Positions 9,884-19,498 of a DNA stretch of 64,000 nt are shown piece by piece. Under the pieces are notes generated by a model. That model did not search any database and was not told the origin of the DNA. It worked only from the letters and a program-made list of their open reading frames with translations. Location: contig CM061245.1 of assembly GCA_030848705.1 (NCBI GenBank), positions 38,258,711 through 38,322,710 of the forward strand, written 5' to 3'. Each line of letters opens with the position of its first letter. Position 1 is the stretch's first letter. The position numbers and the translations under genes are program-made. The DNA is from Heracleum sosnowskyi. Its lineage: Eukaryota > Streptophyta > Magnoliopsida > Apiales > Apiaceae.

Positions 9884-10982
9884 TGTTGGTCCTAGAGTAT
9901 TGCAGAAGGGGGGTTGAATGCAATACTAATAAAATTCAATCTATGTTTCAACAACTAAAACTAAGATTAAATCCTATCAGTAGAAGAAATGCAATCACAA
10001 GTAGTTTACTCACAAAATAAATGTTTTATTTATTTTGCAAAGCGTTGCTACAACCTTGAGAAAAGTGTGTCTTTCTCAAGCTTCAATTCTTCAGTTGTTA
10101 TAAGACTGGGAATTAGAGATAGTCTAAGTAAACCAATCATATCTCTATCATCACGGGTTTGTGGAGCTGTTGTCATTGTCTTGTGGCAGCTCCTTACACT
10201 TTGCACACCCATGTGACTTTCCTAAACTGCTATACAAATGATTTATCAATACATAAAAAGCAATCTAGATACATTCCCTATTAAGCAAACACAATCCCAG
10301 TAGATGTCGATTTATCATACTCTTGAATTGGTAAGCTTTGTCTTGTTATCTCCAAAGTTTCTGTCGTAGTCTTTGCAGGCTTGATACAGTGTTGGGATAC
10401 TGCAGCACGCTTGTTTCTTGAACATCCAAACTGTCACATGTTTGACTGGGTAGATCCCCAATTCAAAGTTTATCCCTTTGAGACAGTATCCTGTATTTCC
10501 AAGTTTGCTGTCACAAGTATATGCTTTTGGTGACAGTAAGAAATCCCCGCAATAGATGTTGTCAGGAGTTCCAAACTTGTTGTTAGGAGAATAGAGAGTT
10601 GCTATCTCAAGGCTTCCGCCAATGTTGTTGTCAGAGTGAATATGCTGTTATGACTTGCAACATGTTGTCTTCTTGTAACCTTACTGTCAGTGCTATGACA
10701 GTAACAATTATTCTTGTTGTCATCTTGATGTACTTCTTGAGGCTTGAACAAGTGAATGAACTTCTTTCAAGATATACAAGCAATTTTATTACAGCAAACA
10801 AAATGGCTACAAGAACATACTCTGGCTGTGACAGTATGTTCTACTTAATGAAATTAAGTATTACTAAACACAAAGTTAAGTTGTCTCCTAAGCTATCACC
10901 CATAAATCATAACACTACCATTATGATAAAAATCATTATTGTGTAACCAAGACCATTGTCTACAAATACCCTTTGAACTAAC
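9884..10982 (-). repeat. 5' LTR of element A (about 1.1 kb)
   Basis: The inner end at 9884 is TGTTGGTCCT next to the primer site, with the shared inner motif AGAAGGGGGGTTGAAT at about 9902-9917. The outer end is set at CTAACA (10977-10982), where LINE coding sequence starts. There is no second copy to confirm the outer border. Within about 10430-10850 the LTR carries TGACAG/CTGTCA words at least eight times, the same word as in the element's 3' non-coding parts. No convincing TATA box was found. Confidence 0.7.
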
Positions 10983-11430
10983 AGCAAATTTTTTAATTCT
11001 TTTTTATTAGATCCTTTATTAAGGCCTCTTACATTCCAAGATGCTACATTCATTGCAAACGTTTGAGGATTTTTGACTGACCTTGCAGTCGAGGACTCTT
11101 CTTATGTGTGTGACCAAGGTAAACCCATCACCATCCACTATTTTCCTAGGACTAGAAGAAGGTCCAATCACCATAGCAATGGATGACAGTGGCCTTGGTG
11201 GTTTACGTTTACTGTCTGTTTTGGTCTGAACTTCATCAACCACTTCATCAACCACTGGAATTTCTCCACCACATTTTCTTGCGATTCATAGCATACTGTT
11301 CAATAGGCAAACGATCAAAATCCTCTAGACCATCATCATTCTTCAACCCATTATTAATTTCCTTAATGATTTGATCCTCGTCCATAACTACATCACACCC
11401 CAAGAATTCTCCAACAACACAAGGAACCAT
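10983..11430 (-). pseudogene. LINE fragment: ORF1 end and ORF2 start
   Basis: On the minus strand the start of the LINE ORF2 endonuclease is readable from 11053: MNVASWNVRGLNKGSNKKEL, the usual first strand of plant L1 endonucleases. It is cut at 10983 by the LTR of element A. An overlapping frame upstream (11019-11430, with a frame change near 11250) ends in DGDGFTLVTHIRR and looks like the C-terminal end of LINE ORF1. The rest of ORF2 is not found at the other end of element A. Confidence 0.7.
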
Positions 11431-12066
11431 TTCAAGATTCTACACATAGTCTTCACATCTCTCACCATTAGTAATTGCCCATTGTGTTTCAGTGGCCCCA
11501 TATATCTCATTTATCTATACTTTGATTCATTTTCGATTGCTCATTTATTTTTTATTTACTGTGTAGAATTTGGTCGATGGTGTTTCAAATATATTTTTAA
11601 TTAGCTAAAAGATTTTTGAAATATTATATATCAAATGCTTCAGGGAAATGCATGTTGCATGAAATGTGTCTTGAAATTGTGTACTTATAATTATTTGAAA
11701 ATGTATGTTGTGGGATATTCTTTTCATAATATAAATTATTTGAAATTGGGTAACATGTGCCAGATTGGTCATTTAAAAATATCTTGAGATTGAAACTTTT
11801 TAAATATAAGGTGTATCCTAAACCAAATAATACGAATTCCCAAAAATGAGTGTCCTATACAGTTAAAAAAGACCAAATTTTGACATGGTCTAGCTTTTAA
11901 TTAATTATTCAAATGCAAGTCTTCTATCATAGCCAGCGCTCGCCCTTAGATAAGGCTACCAACATGAGCACCTAGGGCACCACTCCGGTAAGGGGAACCT
12001 AAAATTTAGTATCTATTCATACTATATAAAAAATTGTTGAAGACTTGAAATTGAGGCTTGTACACT
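11431..12066. other. AT-rich sequence, no recognisable gene
   Basis: Upstream of the LINE piece and left flank of element C. No ORF of note, no repeat shared with the rest of the window, no RNA gene seen. It ends with TTATC, the left target duplication of element C. Confidence 0.5.
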
Positions 12067-12071
12067 TTATC
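12067..12071. repeat. Target site duplication TTATC, element C (left)
   Basis: TTATC directly before the LTR here, and again at 21064-21068 directly after the second LTR. Confidence 0.9.
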
Positions 12072-13636
12072 TGAAGGAATTTACGGATGAGCGGAAGCGT
12101 GATATAACATTTATTCCGTAAAAACCATGTATCGCACATATAGAAAACTGTAAAATGATATGGAATCAAAATCTTACCTTGAAAAATCGAAGCTTTGAAT
12201 CGAGATGATCGTTAGCAGTAGCTTCTCAGAGTGTGAAGCTCTCTACCGGTATCCACCAAGAATAATTCTTCGATGAAGCTTTTTATAAAGCTTGAAGCTT
12301 TATAAAAATGGAGGTTTTCCTTTTTCTTTTGAGAGAGAGAGAGAGATGAAGAAGAAGGAGAGGCAACTAGTTTTTTCACAAAAACAAAAGTGTGTCTAAC
12401 TCATCTCATCTCATCCTTTATATAGGGCTCAAGTAGGGTTAGTATATTTAATATATCAATATATATTAATATATAAATCCCTCACTTTCTCTTATAAAAT
12501 GTTTAAATAATAATTAAAACTATTTTAATCATTATTATTATTCTCTCTCAAAATACCTTCATCAATAAATTAATCTTTTTATGGTGTGACCCTGTAGGTT
12601 CAATATTAAGCCGGTAGTAGAAATAAATAATAATAAACTTTTTATTTATTATTTATATGAATTCTAAAATTCATTAAATATAATTAACTGATTAATTATA
12701 TTTATTCTACATCGTGAGTGATGCTTCTCAACATATCGCGACTATCCGGATAATATGAATTCACTGCTTAGAATACCAAGAACCTGTCAGTGACTAGTTA
12801 CAGTACAATCAATTCCTTCTACCCTACAATATCCCGATTAAATACAAGGCACGGAACTCGTGTCAAGCCTATCAGATTTAATCATATGATTTCTTATTCA
12901 TAATGCAAAGTTCATATTAATGCAAATTAGAAACTCCTTTCTAATTTCATTCACTCTGGCCAGAGATTCCAGAACTCGCATACTAAGAATAACATAGGAT
13001 ATTCACTTCCTATACTGGAAGAGGTAGATCCTCTATTGACGTTAACTATCTCCATACACAAATCCCTATGCCCAGAATAGACCTAATGGATGTCCTTGAG
13101 ACTAAGGACTAAACCAAAGCACAGTTCATTATATACAAGATAACTTTAACGATCTCAAGTCTAAGGACACTTGTACAACTATCACTCAGTGAACAACTAT
13201 CGACACGTGAGTAATCTCCATTAGTTGTCCAACTACTCGAGTCATGTTCAGTGAACTTATTCCCTAATAAGCACCTACATACTAGCTATAGTGTCACCAC
13301 ACAAATGCCTATGAGAACAGACATCCTCCTGAAGGGAGCAAGCATAGTATGTACCAATCTTTACGGATTCACTAACTTCCGATTAGTTATCCTATGATCA
13401 GGAACTGTTTAAGTCTAGAGTTATCATCTTCTAGATCTCACTATTACAATCTCATTATAATTCTAGAAGCTTTACTCTAAACTATGGAACATCTTATTTA
13501 AAAACACTTTAAATAGATAAAGCCCGTAATAAAAACAAAACAAGTCTTTTATTAATATAAACGAAATCAAATAAGAATACAAGAAAGTTCTTCCTAACTC
13601 ATCATACATGATTGAATTTAGGACAAAACACTTTCA
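12072..13636 (-). repeat. 3' LTR of element C
   Basis: Begins TGAAGG and ends CTTTCA. It has the same length as the copy at 19499-21063. The differing positions I see fall near 12326, 12369, 12724, 12834, 12956, 13020 and 13614. On the minus strand it follows the polypurine tract at 13637. A GA-rich run lies at about 12335-12360. Confidence 0.95.
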
Positions 13637-13647
13637 ATCTCCCACTT
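13637..13647 (-). promoter_or_regulatory. Polypurine tract of element C
   Basis: Minus strand reads AAGTGGGAGAT directly before the 3' LTR. This is where plus-strand cDNA synthesis is primed in LTR elements. Confidence 0.8.
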
Positions 13648-13650
13648 GCA

Positions 13651-16600
13651 CTAAAGCCAATCACCCTGGTATCTAATACCCATCTTCTCTTTATGACGAT
13701 CAAAGTGAATCTGAGACAATGACTTTGTGAGTGGGTCTGCTACGTTGTTATGTGTGTCAACTCTCTCAATCTTGACATCTCCTCTTTCAATGATTTCCCT
13801 AATCAAATGAAAGCGCCGCAAAACATGTTTGGAATTTTTATGAGACCTAGGTTCCTTGGCTTGTGCTATTGCTGCGTTGTTATCACAATACAACACAATA
13901 GGCTCCTCAATGCTAGGAATAACTCCCAACTCAGAAACAAATTTCCTCATCCAAACGGCTTCTTTTGCAGCCTCACTTGCAGCTATATACTCTGCTTCCG
14001 CTGTGGAGTCAGCCGTTGTAGACTGTTTGGAACTCTTCCAACTAATCGCTCCACCATTCAGAGTAAACACGTACCCTGACATGGATGTGCTATCATCACT
14101 TTCTGATTGAAAACTAGAGTCAGTATAACCCTCTATTTTCAACTCAGATCCACCAAAAACAAGAAAAATATCCTTAGCCCTTCGCAAATACTTAAGGATG
14201 TTCTTCACTGCTTTCCAGTGGTCTTCACCTGGATTGGACTGATATCTGCTCGTCACACTAATTGAATGAGCAACATCAGGCCTAGTACATAACATCACGT
14301 ACATGATAGATCCTATTGCCGAAGCATAAGGAATCTTACTCATACGCTCCCTTTCTTCAGGTGTCTTAGGAGACATCTTCTTGGAAAGGGATACTCCATG
14401 GCTCATTGGTATGAGACCTCTCTTGGAGTTTTCCATGCTGAACCTTTTAAGCACTTTCTCGATGTATGTACCCTGGGTAAGACCTATCATTCTTCTAGAT
14501 CTATCTCTATAGATCCTCATACCGAGAATGTAGGATGCTTCTCCCATGTCCTTCATAGTGAAGTTCTTTGATAGCCACACTTTGACTGATTGTAGCATCG
14601 GTATATCATTTCCTATCAGAAGTATGTCATCCACATACAACACAAGAAATGTTACCACACTCCCTCTAACCTTCTTGTAGACACATGGTTCATCTATGTT
14701 TTTGATAAAATCAAACTCTTTGATTGTCTCATCAAAACGGATGTTCCATCTATGAGAAGCTTGCCTTAATCCATATATGGTCCGTAGCAGCTTACACACT
14801 AGGTGTTCATTCCCTTTGGAAACAAAACCCTCTGGCTGTGTCATATACACTTCCTCTTCAAGTTTCCCATTGAGGAAGGCTGTTTTCACGTCCATTTGCC
14901 AGATCTCATAGTCGTAGTAAGCAGCAATGGCAAGCAAAATCCGAATCGATTTTAACAGGGCTACAGGCGAAAAAGTTTCATCAAAGTCAATCCCTTGCCT
15001 TTGTTTGAATCCTTTTGCCACGAGCCTGGCCTTATAGGTCTCCACCTCGCCATCTGCTCCAATCTTTCTCTTGTATACCCATTTGCACCCAATAGGCTTC
15101 ACATCCTTGGGTGCTTCAACCAAAGTCCATACTTGGTTGGTATACATAGAATCCATTTCGGATTTCATGGCACTCTGCCATTTCTCTGAGTCATCACTAC
15201 TCATAGCCTCATTATAGGTCATAGGGTCGTCATCATCAATTATTGACAACTCATTGTCATTCTCAATGACAAGGCCATAATACCTCTCAGGTTGGCGAGA
15301 CACTCTCTCTGACCTACGAATGGGCTGTTCCACAGAAGGTTGTTCAGTCTGAACAGGTGTTTCCTCTTGAACCGTGGTAGTTTGTGCTTCTTGAACTTCA
15401 TTAAGTTCTATTTTGCTCCCACTGTTCCCTTCAAGGATAAACTGTTTTTCCAAGAAGGTAGCATGTCTGGAGACAAATACCCTATGATCGGTGTAAAAGT
15501 AATACCCTAAAGTCTCTTTAGGATATCCCACAAACTTACATTTAACGGATCGAGATTCCAGCTTATCAGGGTCAACTTTCTTGACATAAGCTGGACATCC
15601 CCAAATCTTAACGTGTTTAAGACTCGGTTTCCTTTCTTTCCATATCTCATATGGTGTTTGAGGAACAGATTTGGAAGGCACCTTATTCAGTAAATATGCT
15701 GAGGTTTCCAATGCATAACCCCAAAGGAATACTGGAAGATCTGCATAGCTCATCATGGATCGAACCATGTCTAACAAAGTTCGATTTCTCCTTTCAGATA
15801 CCCCATTCAACTGTGGAGTATATGGAGGAGTCCACTGAGAGACTATACCATTTTCTTTGAGATAATCTAGAAATTCACCATTCAAGTATTCACCACCTCG
15901 ATCTGATCGAAGGGTTTTAATACTGTGTTTGGTTTGTTTCTCCACTTCATTCTTATATTCTTTGAATTTTTCAAAGGCTTCAGACTTGTGTTTCATCAAA
16001 TACACATATCCGAATCTAGATCGATCATCTGTGAAAGTAATGAAGTATGAAAATCCACCCATGGCTTGCGTAGACATCGGTCCACATACATCTGTGTGTA
16101 CCAATCCTAGCAAATCTGCAGCCCTCTCTCCATGTCCACTAAATGGAGATTTGGTCATTTTACCCAATAGACAAGACTCGCATGTAGGATATGATTCAAA
16201 ATCAAAGGGTTCAAGTAACCCTTCCTTATGCAATGTACGAAGTCTATTTTCACTAATATGACCAAGTTTGCAGTGCCACACATAGGTGAGATTTTCATCA
16301 TCCCTTTTCCTTTTATTAGTACGTTCAATTTGTAGTAAATTATGCTCTACGTCACATACATACAGACCATTATTTAAAATACCACTACCATAAAGAACAT
16401 TATCTCTAAGAATTGAACATTCATTATTCTGAATAACAAACGAAAATCCAGCCAAGTCTAACATGGGAATAGAAATAATATTCCTCACAATCGAGGGAAC
16501 AAAATAACAATTATTTAAAACAATAGTCTTGCCCGTAGGCATATGTAAATCAAATGATCCTACAGCTTCAGCAGCAACTCTTGCTCCATTTCCCATCCGT

Positions 16601-17574
16601 AGAATCACCTCCTCTTCCTCAAGAGTCCTACTTCTCCTTAGTCCCTGCAACGAATTGCAAATGTGAGAACCACAGGCGGTATCTAATACCCAAGTAGAAA
16701 TTTGATTTAATGACATATTCACTTCAATCATGAACATACCTGAATCAGAAGCGGCAGTCTCACTACCCTTCTTCTTCTTCAATTCTGCAAGGTAAACCTT
16801 GCAGTTCCTCTTCCAGTGCCCCACCTTGTTACAGTGGAAGCAAACAGCTTTGCTTTTGGGGTCTTCAGCTTTTGGTGGAACAGGCCTTTTCTCACCTACT
16901 TTCTTCTTCTTGGGAGGGTTCTTCTTCCTTTTCTTAGGATTGGAACCTTCGCCAATTAGAAGAACATAACTCTTCTTAGAGGGAAAATTCGATTCCGCAG
17001 TCTTCAACATGTTGTGGAGTTCAGCCAGGCTGGCGTCCAACTTATTCATATGAAAGTTCACAACAAACTGCGAAAACGAACCCGGAAGTGATTGCAAGAC
17101 CAAGTCTTGACTCAGCTCCCCATCCATGTTGAAACCAAGTTGTCCAAGACGTTCAATCAAATTGATCATCTTAAGTACATGGTCATTCACAGACGATCCC
17201 TCAGACATCCTACAACGGAACAGCTCCTTCGATATATCATATCGAGCTGTCCTCCCTGCCACATCATACAACTCTTGTAGATGCGTTAGGATAGTGTGAG
17301 CATCCATATGCTCATGCTGCTTCTGTAGCTCAATGTTCATGGAAGCTAGCATGATACATTGAGCAACATTTGCATCATCTATCCACTTACGATACACAAC
17401 ATGTTCATCATTATGTGCATCGTCAGCAGGTTCAGCAGGCTTAGGTGAGTTAAGCACATATTCCAGCTTCTCAACCCTGAGAACAATTTTCAGGTTTCGA
17501 AGCCAGTCAGCAAAATTAGGACCAGTCAATTTGTGAGCATCCAGTATGCTCCGGAGTGATAGTGCAGAAGACAT
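13651..17574 (-). CDS. Gag-Pol polyprotein of copia element C
   Basis: Start chosen at 17574 (MSSALSLRSILDAHKL), giving 1307 residues; the frame is open a further 11 codons up to 17607. Domain order, with rough residues counted from the upstream start: Gag/UBN2 (25-220); zinc knuckle CFHCNKVGHWKRNC (254-267); protease DTACG within WVLDTACGSHIC (about 307); pre-integrase zinc region (LGHISENRL...CESCLLGK); integrase triad in LVHTDVCGP (about 505), LRSDRGGEY (about 570) and NGVSERRNRT (about 604); RT with QMDVKTAFLNG and YVDDILLIG (about 992); RNase H with TAEAEYIAASEA (about 1202); end at ADPLTKSLSQ. No stop or frameshift is seen, and the key catalytic residues are all present. A single-frame Gag-Pol is usual for copia. 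It makes the particle and the enzymes for cDNA synthesis and insertion. Confidence 0.95.
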   Translation of the reverse strand: MSSALSLRSILDAHKLTGPNFADWLRNLKIVLRVEKLEYVLNSPKPAEPADDAHNDEHVVYRKWIDDANVAQCIMLASMNIELQKQHEHMDAHTILTHLQELYDVAGRTARYDISKELFRCRMSEGSSVNDHVLKMINLIERLGQLGFNMDGELSQDLVLQSLPGSFSQFVVNFHMNKLDASLAELHNMLKTAESNFPSKKSYVLLIGEGSNPKKRKKNPPKKKKVGEKRPVPPKAEDPKSKAVCFHCNKVGHWKRNCKVYLAELKKKKGSETAASDSGMFMIEVNMSLNQISTWVLDTACGSHICNSLQGLRRSRTLEEEEVILRMGNGARVAAEAVGSFDLHMPTGKTIVLNNCYFVPSIVRNIISIPMLDLAGFSFVIQNNECSILRDNVLYGSGILNNGLYVCDVEHNLLQIERTNKRKRDDENLTYVWHCKLGHISENRLRTLHKEGLLEPFDFESYPTCESCLLGKMTKSPFSGHGERAADLLGLVHTDVCGPMSTQAMGGFSYFITFTDDRSRFGYVYLMKHKSEAFEKFKEYKNEVEKQTKHSIKTLRSDRGGEYLNGEFLDYLKENGIVSQWTPPYTPQLNGVSERRNRTLLDMVRSMMSYADLPVFLWGYALETSAYLLNKVPSKSVPQTPYEIWKERKPSLKHVKIWGCPAYVKKVDPDKLESRSVKCKFVGYPKETLGYYFYTDHRVFVSRHATFLEKQFILEGNSGSKIELNEVQEAQTTTVQEETPVQTEQPSVEQPIRRSERVSRQPERYYGLVIENDNELSIIDDDDPMTYNEAMSSDDSEKWQSAMKSEMDSMYTNQVWTLVEAPKDVKPIGCKWVYKRKIGADGEVETYKARLVAKGFKQRQGIDFDETFSPVALLKSIRILLAIAAYYDYEIWQMDVKTAFLNGKLEEEVYMTQPEGFVSKGNEHLVCKLLRTIYGLRQASHRWNIRFDETIKEFDFIKNIDEPCVYKKVRGSVVTFLVLYVDDILLIGNDIPMLQSVKVWLSKNFTMKDMGEASYILGMRIYRDRSRRMIGLTQGTYIEKVLKRFSMENSKRGLIPMSHGVSLSKKMSPKTPEERERMSKIPYASAIGSIMYVMLCTRPDVAHSISVTSRYQSNPGEDHWKAVKNILKYLRRAKDIFLVFGGSELKIEGYTDSSFQSESDDSTSMSGYVFTLNGGAISWKSSKQSTTADSTAEAEYIAASEAAKEAVWMRKFVSELGVIPSIEEPIVLYCDNNAAIAQAKEPRSHKNSKHVLRRFHLIREIIERGDVKIERVDTHNNVADPLTKSLSQIHFDRHKEKMGIRYQGDWL

Positions 17575-17754
17575 AATGTATATAGTAAATCTGTAAATGA
17601 TAAACACATAACAACACTTAGCAAATATTCAATTTCATTTTAAAACACTATATGAATCGGGTCTTTATTCATAAGTGGCTCCCACTAGTTTACCTAATTT
17701 ATACAACCCCTAAGTGAAAAATTAAGCATTCATAATGCTAGTGGGAATAGGGAT

Positions 17755-18102
17755 CCTACATTCCATCACACAACCTCGGCTGTGGCACGAAACGCCATGT
17801 GATGTTCAGTAGGCAGACAACTCTTGTCAATTACATCTCATGTTATTCCCTAATAAAACTTTAGCCTCTTGAATAATTGAGTCACGGCTGTAGCACGACA
17901 AACTCAATATTCTAAGTCAAGTCTAACCCAACATTTCATACAATTGAATCAGTCTCCAACAGCCCACGGCTGTAGCACGTAACGACCATTAGATTCTAAT
18001 TCATTGTACACATCTCTATGTAATAGACAAGTATTTCTTATTTCGAAATCAAAGCCCTCGGCTGTAGCACGAAACGACAATGATTCAAAAATAAGAACTA
18101 CT
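17755..18102 (-). repeat. Four hairpins with a shared loop motif
   Basis: The word CGGCTGTAGCACG (plus-strand spelling, first copy with one change) occurs at 17777-17794, 17885-17897, 17967-17984 and 18059-18076, three of them followed by AACG. Each sits between inverted arms that differ from hairpin to hairpin: 17755-17770 with 17798-17813; 17868-17882 with 17902-17916; 17939-17949 with 17999-18008; 18030-18051 with 18081-18102. The last pair matches over 22 bases with four mismatches. Confidence 0.75.
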
Positions 18103-18800
18103 TTCTACCATGTTGGAAGGCTATGACCGACACAAGCCCGTTGTGTCATTGGCCAATTACTACTTGATATTATTTAATTTTAGAGGGATTATATTATGTT
18201 ACAACCATAATCATATTACTAGGAGATTCTCTTTTTCTTGAACAAAATACAATTATGATATTTAAATGAAAAATTCCCAGTGTGTTGGAGGGGTCACATC
18301 GGTCCCGCTTAAAACCCAACGGCCTAGACAGAAATTTTCATTTTCAACATCAAAAGAGTATTTCACTCTATGTTTCATAAACATAAGAATCTCATGGTTG
18401 TACTCATAATATTATTGTTAAGGCAAGAAACGATTCCTATTCTAGATTTTCTAGAGCACGTCTTATGTTGATTTAAGTTCACCTAAATCTATCATCGCAT
18501 GGTAAACATAGGCATATATCTCATATATAAAAATAAATAAACAAGTAAGCATGCAAGCAATATCATGTCACACAATGATATATTGATGTATGGATTTATT
18601 ATAGCATTTAAAAGCAATTAAAACAATTAATACATGCTTTAAAACACTTCCGGGAATATAAACAGTTCAAAACTTTTATATAAAAAATATTTGACCACTT
18701 CATTAGATCCGTGTCGAAAAAACGAATCCAACGATATATCGCACGCCCAAAACGGAGTTACGAAACTCCTAGAAAATCAAATTTAATGTGGACAGAAGAC

Positions 18801-18920
18801 TGTAACGCATTTCATAAATGCGCCACAACCTGTAACGCATTTCATAAATGCGCCACACGTCGTAACGCATTTCATAAATGCGTTACACTCTATAACGCAT
18901 TCCAGGAATGCGCGACCCCC
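18801..18920 (-). repeat. Four 30-bp tandem palindromic units
   Basis: Palindromes at 18806-18822, 18836-18852 and 18866-18882 (CGCATTTCATAAATGCG) and 18896-18912 (CGCATTCCAGGAATGCG), with an exact 30-bp period. The fourth unit changes T to C in one arm and A to G in the other, so pairing is kept. An open frame across them on the plus strand (18711-19070) only reflects the 30-bp period. Confidence 0.85.
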
Positions 18921-19481
18921 ATTTCCCGGTTGTACTGCACGCGCGCGGGACAGCAACTACAGCAGTTTTTTTTTTCTTGTTTCTGTCAGCCGACCGTTGC
19001 GTGTGCAGCTTTTTGTAACTGTTCCGTTTCCTTTTCTACTTCATTTACTAATAATAACTATTATTATTAATATCCTAATTTTAATATTAATAAATTAATT
19101 AACAATTAATTAATTAATTAATAAAAAATTACAGGAATATGATTTCTCAAATCAGGCAGTAGCAAAAAAATTACCAGGTGATTATGGGGTCCTTGTGCAA
19201 TTTTTAATTCATATTTATACACATGCTTGATTATTTTATGAATTTTAATTAAAACAATTTTTAAAAATTCATAACAAATAATCTACACATCACAAAAATA
19301 TGAAAAAAATACCTAGATGATCTACAACACTTGTAGAACCCAGATCAATGGTCAAAATCTCATGCAAAAATTATTTCGAATTAATTCATAATTAAATCTA
19401 AATAATCTTGCAAAAATCATAATAAATCCATACATTCATCAAAAAATCTAAAATTTTTACATGATTCTCTATATGCAACAA

Positions 19482-19497
19482 CCTGGCTCTGATACCA
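19482..19497 (-). promoter_or_regulatory. Primer binding site, initiator tRNA-Met (element C)
   Basis: Minus strand reads TGGTATCAGAGCCAGG, complementary to plant initiator tRNA-Met, one base inside the LTR at 19499. Confidence 0.95.
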
Positions 19498-19498
19498 T

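Larger units (their letters stand above)
1905..10982 (-). mobile_element. Sirevirus-like Ty1/copia element A, decayed and 3'-truncated
   Basis: The order on the minus strand is 5' LTR (9884-10982), initiator-Met primer site, gag, integrase, RT, RNase H, then accessory-ORF remnants down to about 1905. The placement of an extra ORF downstream of pol and the LTR end AGAAGGGGGGTTGAAT fit the Sirevirus (SIRE/Maximus) group; that assignment is inference from those features. There is no 3' LTR or polypurine tract before 1905, so the 3' end is lost or rearranged. Gag joins integrase with loss of the zinc knuckle and protease, and pol carries a TGG-to-TAG stop near 6257, another stop near 5688 and frameshifts. 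A solo LTR of another element splits it at 7189-8188. Confidence 0.8.
17575..19481 (-). promoter_or_regulatory. Long structured leader of element C
   Basis: About 1.9 kb between primer site and gag with no credible ORF. It contains four hairpins that share the loop word CGGCTGTAGCACG (17755-18102), other stems such as CCCACTAG/CTAGTGGG (17681-17745) and one at about 18119-18154, and four 30-bp tandem palindromes (18801-18912). Leaders of this kind could carry packaging, dimerisation or translation signals; which of these applies is not shown by the sequence. Confidence 0.6.

Noticed and set aside
18711..19070. 119-codon ORF with NAFHKCAT repeats
   Set aside because: The peptide repeat simply mirrors the 30-bp palindromic units and lies antisense in a retrotransposon leader.
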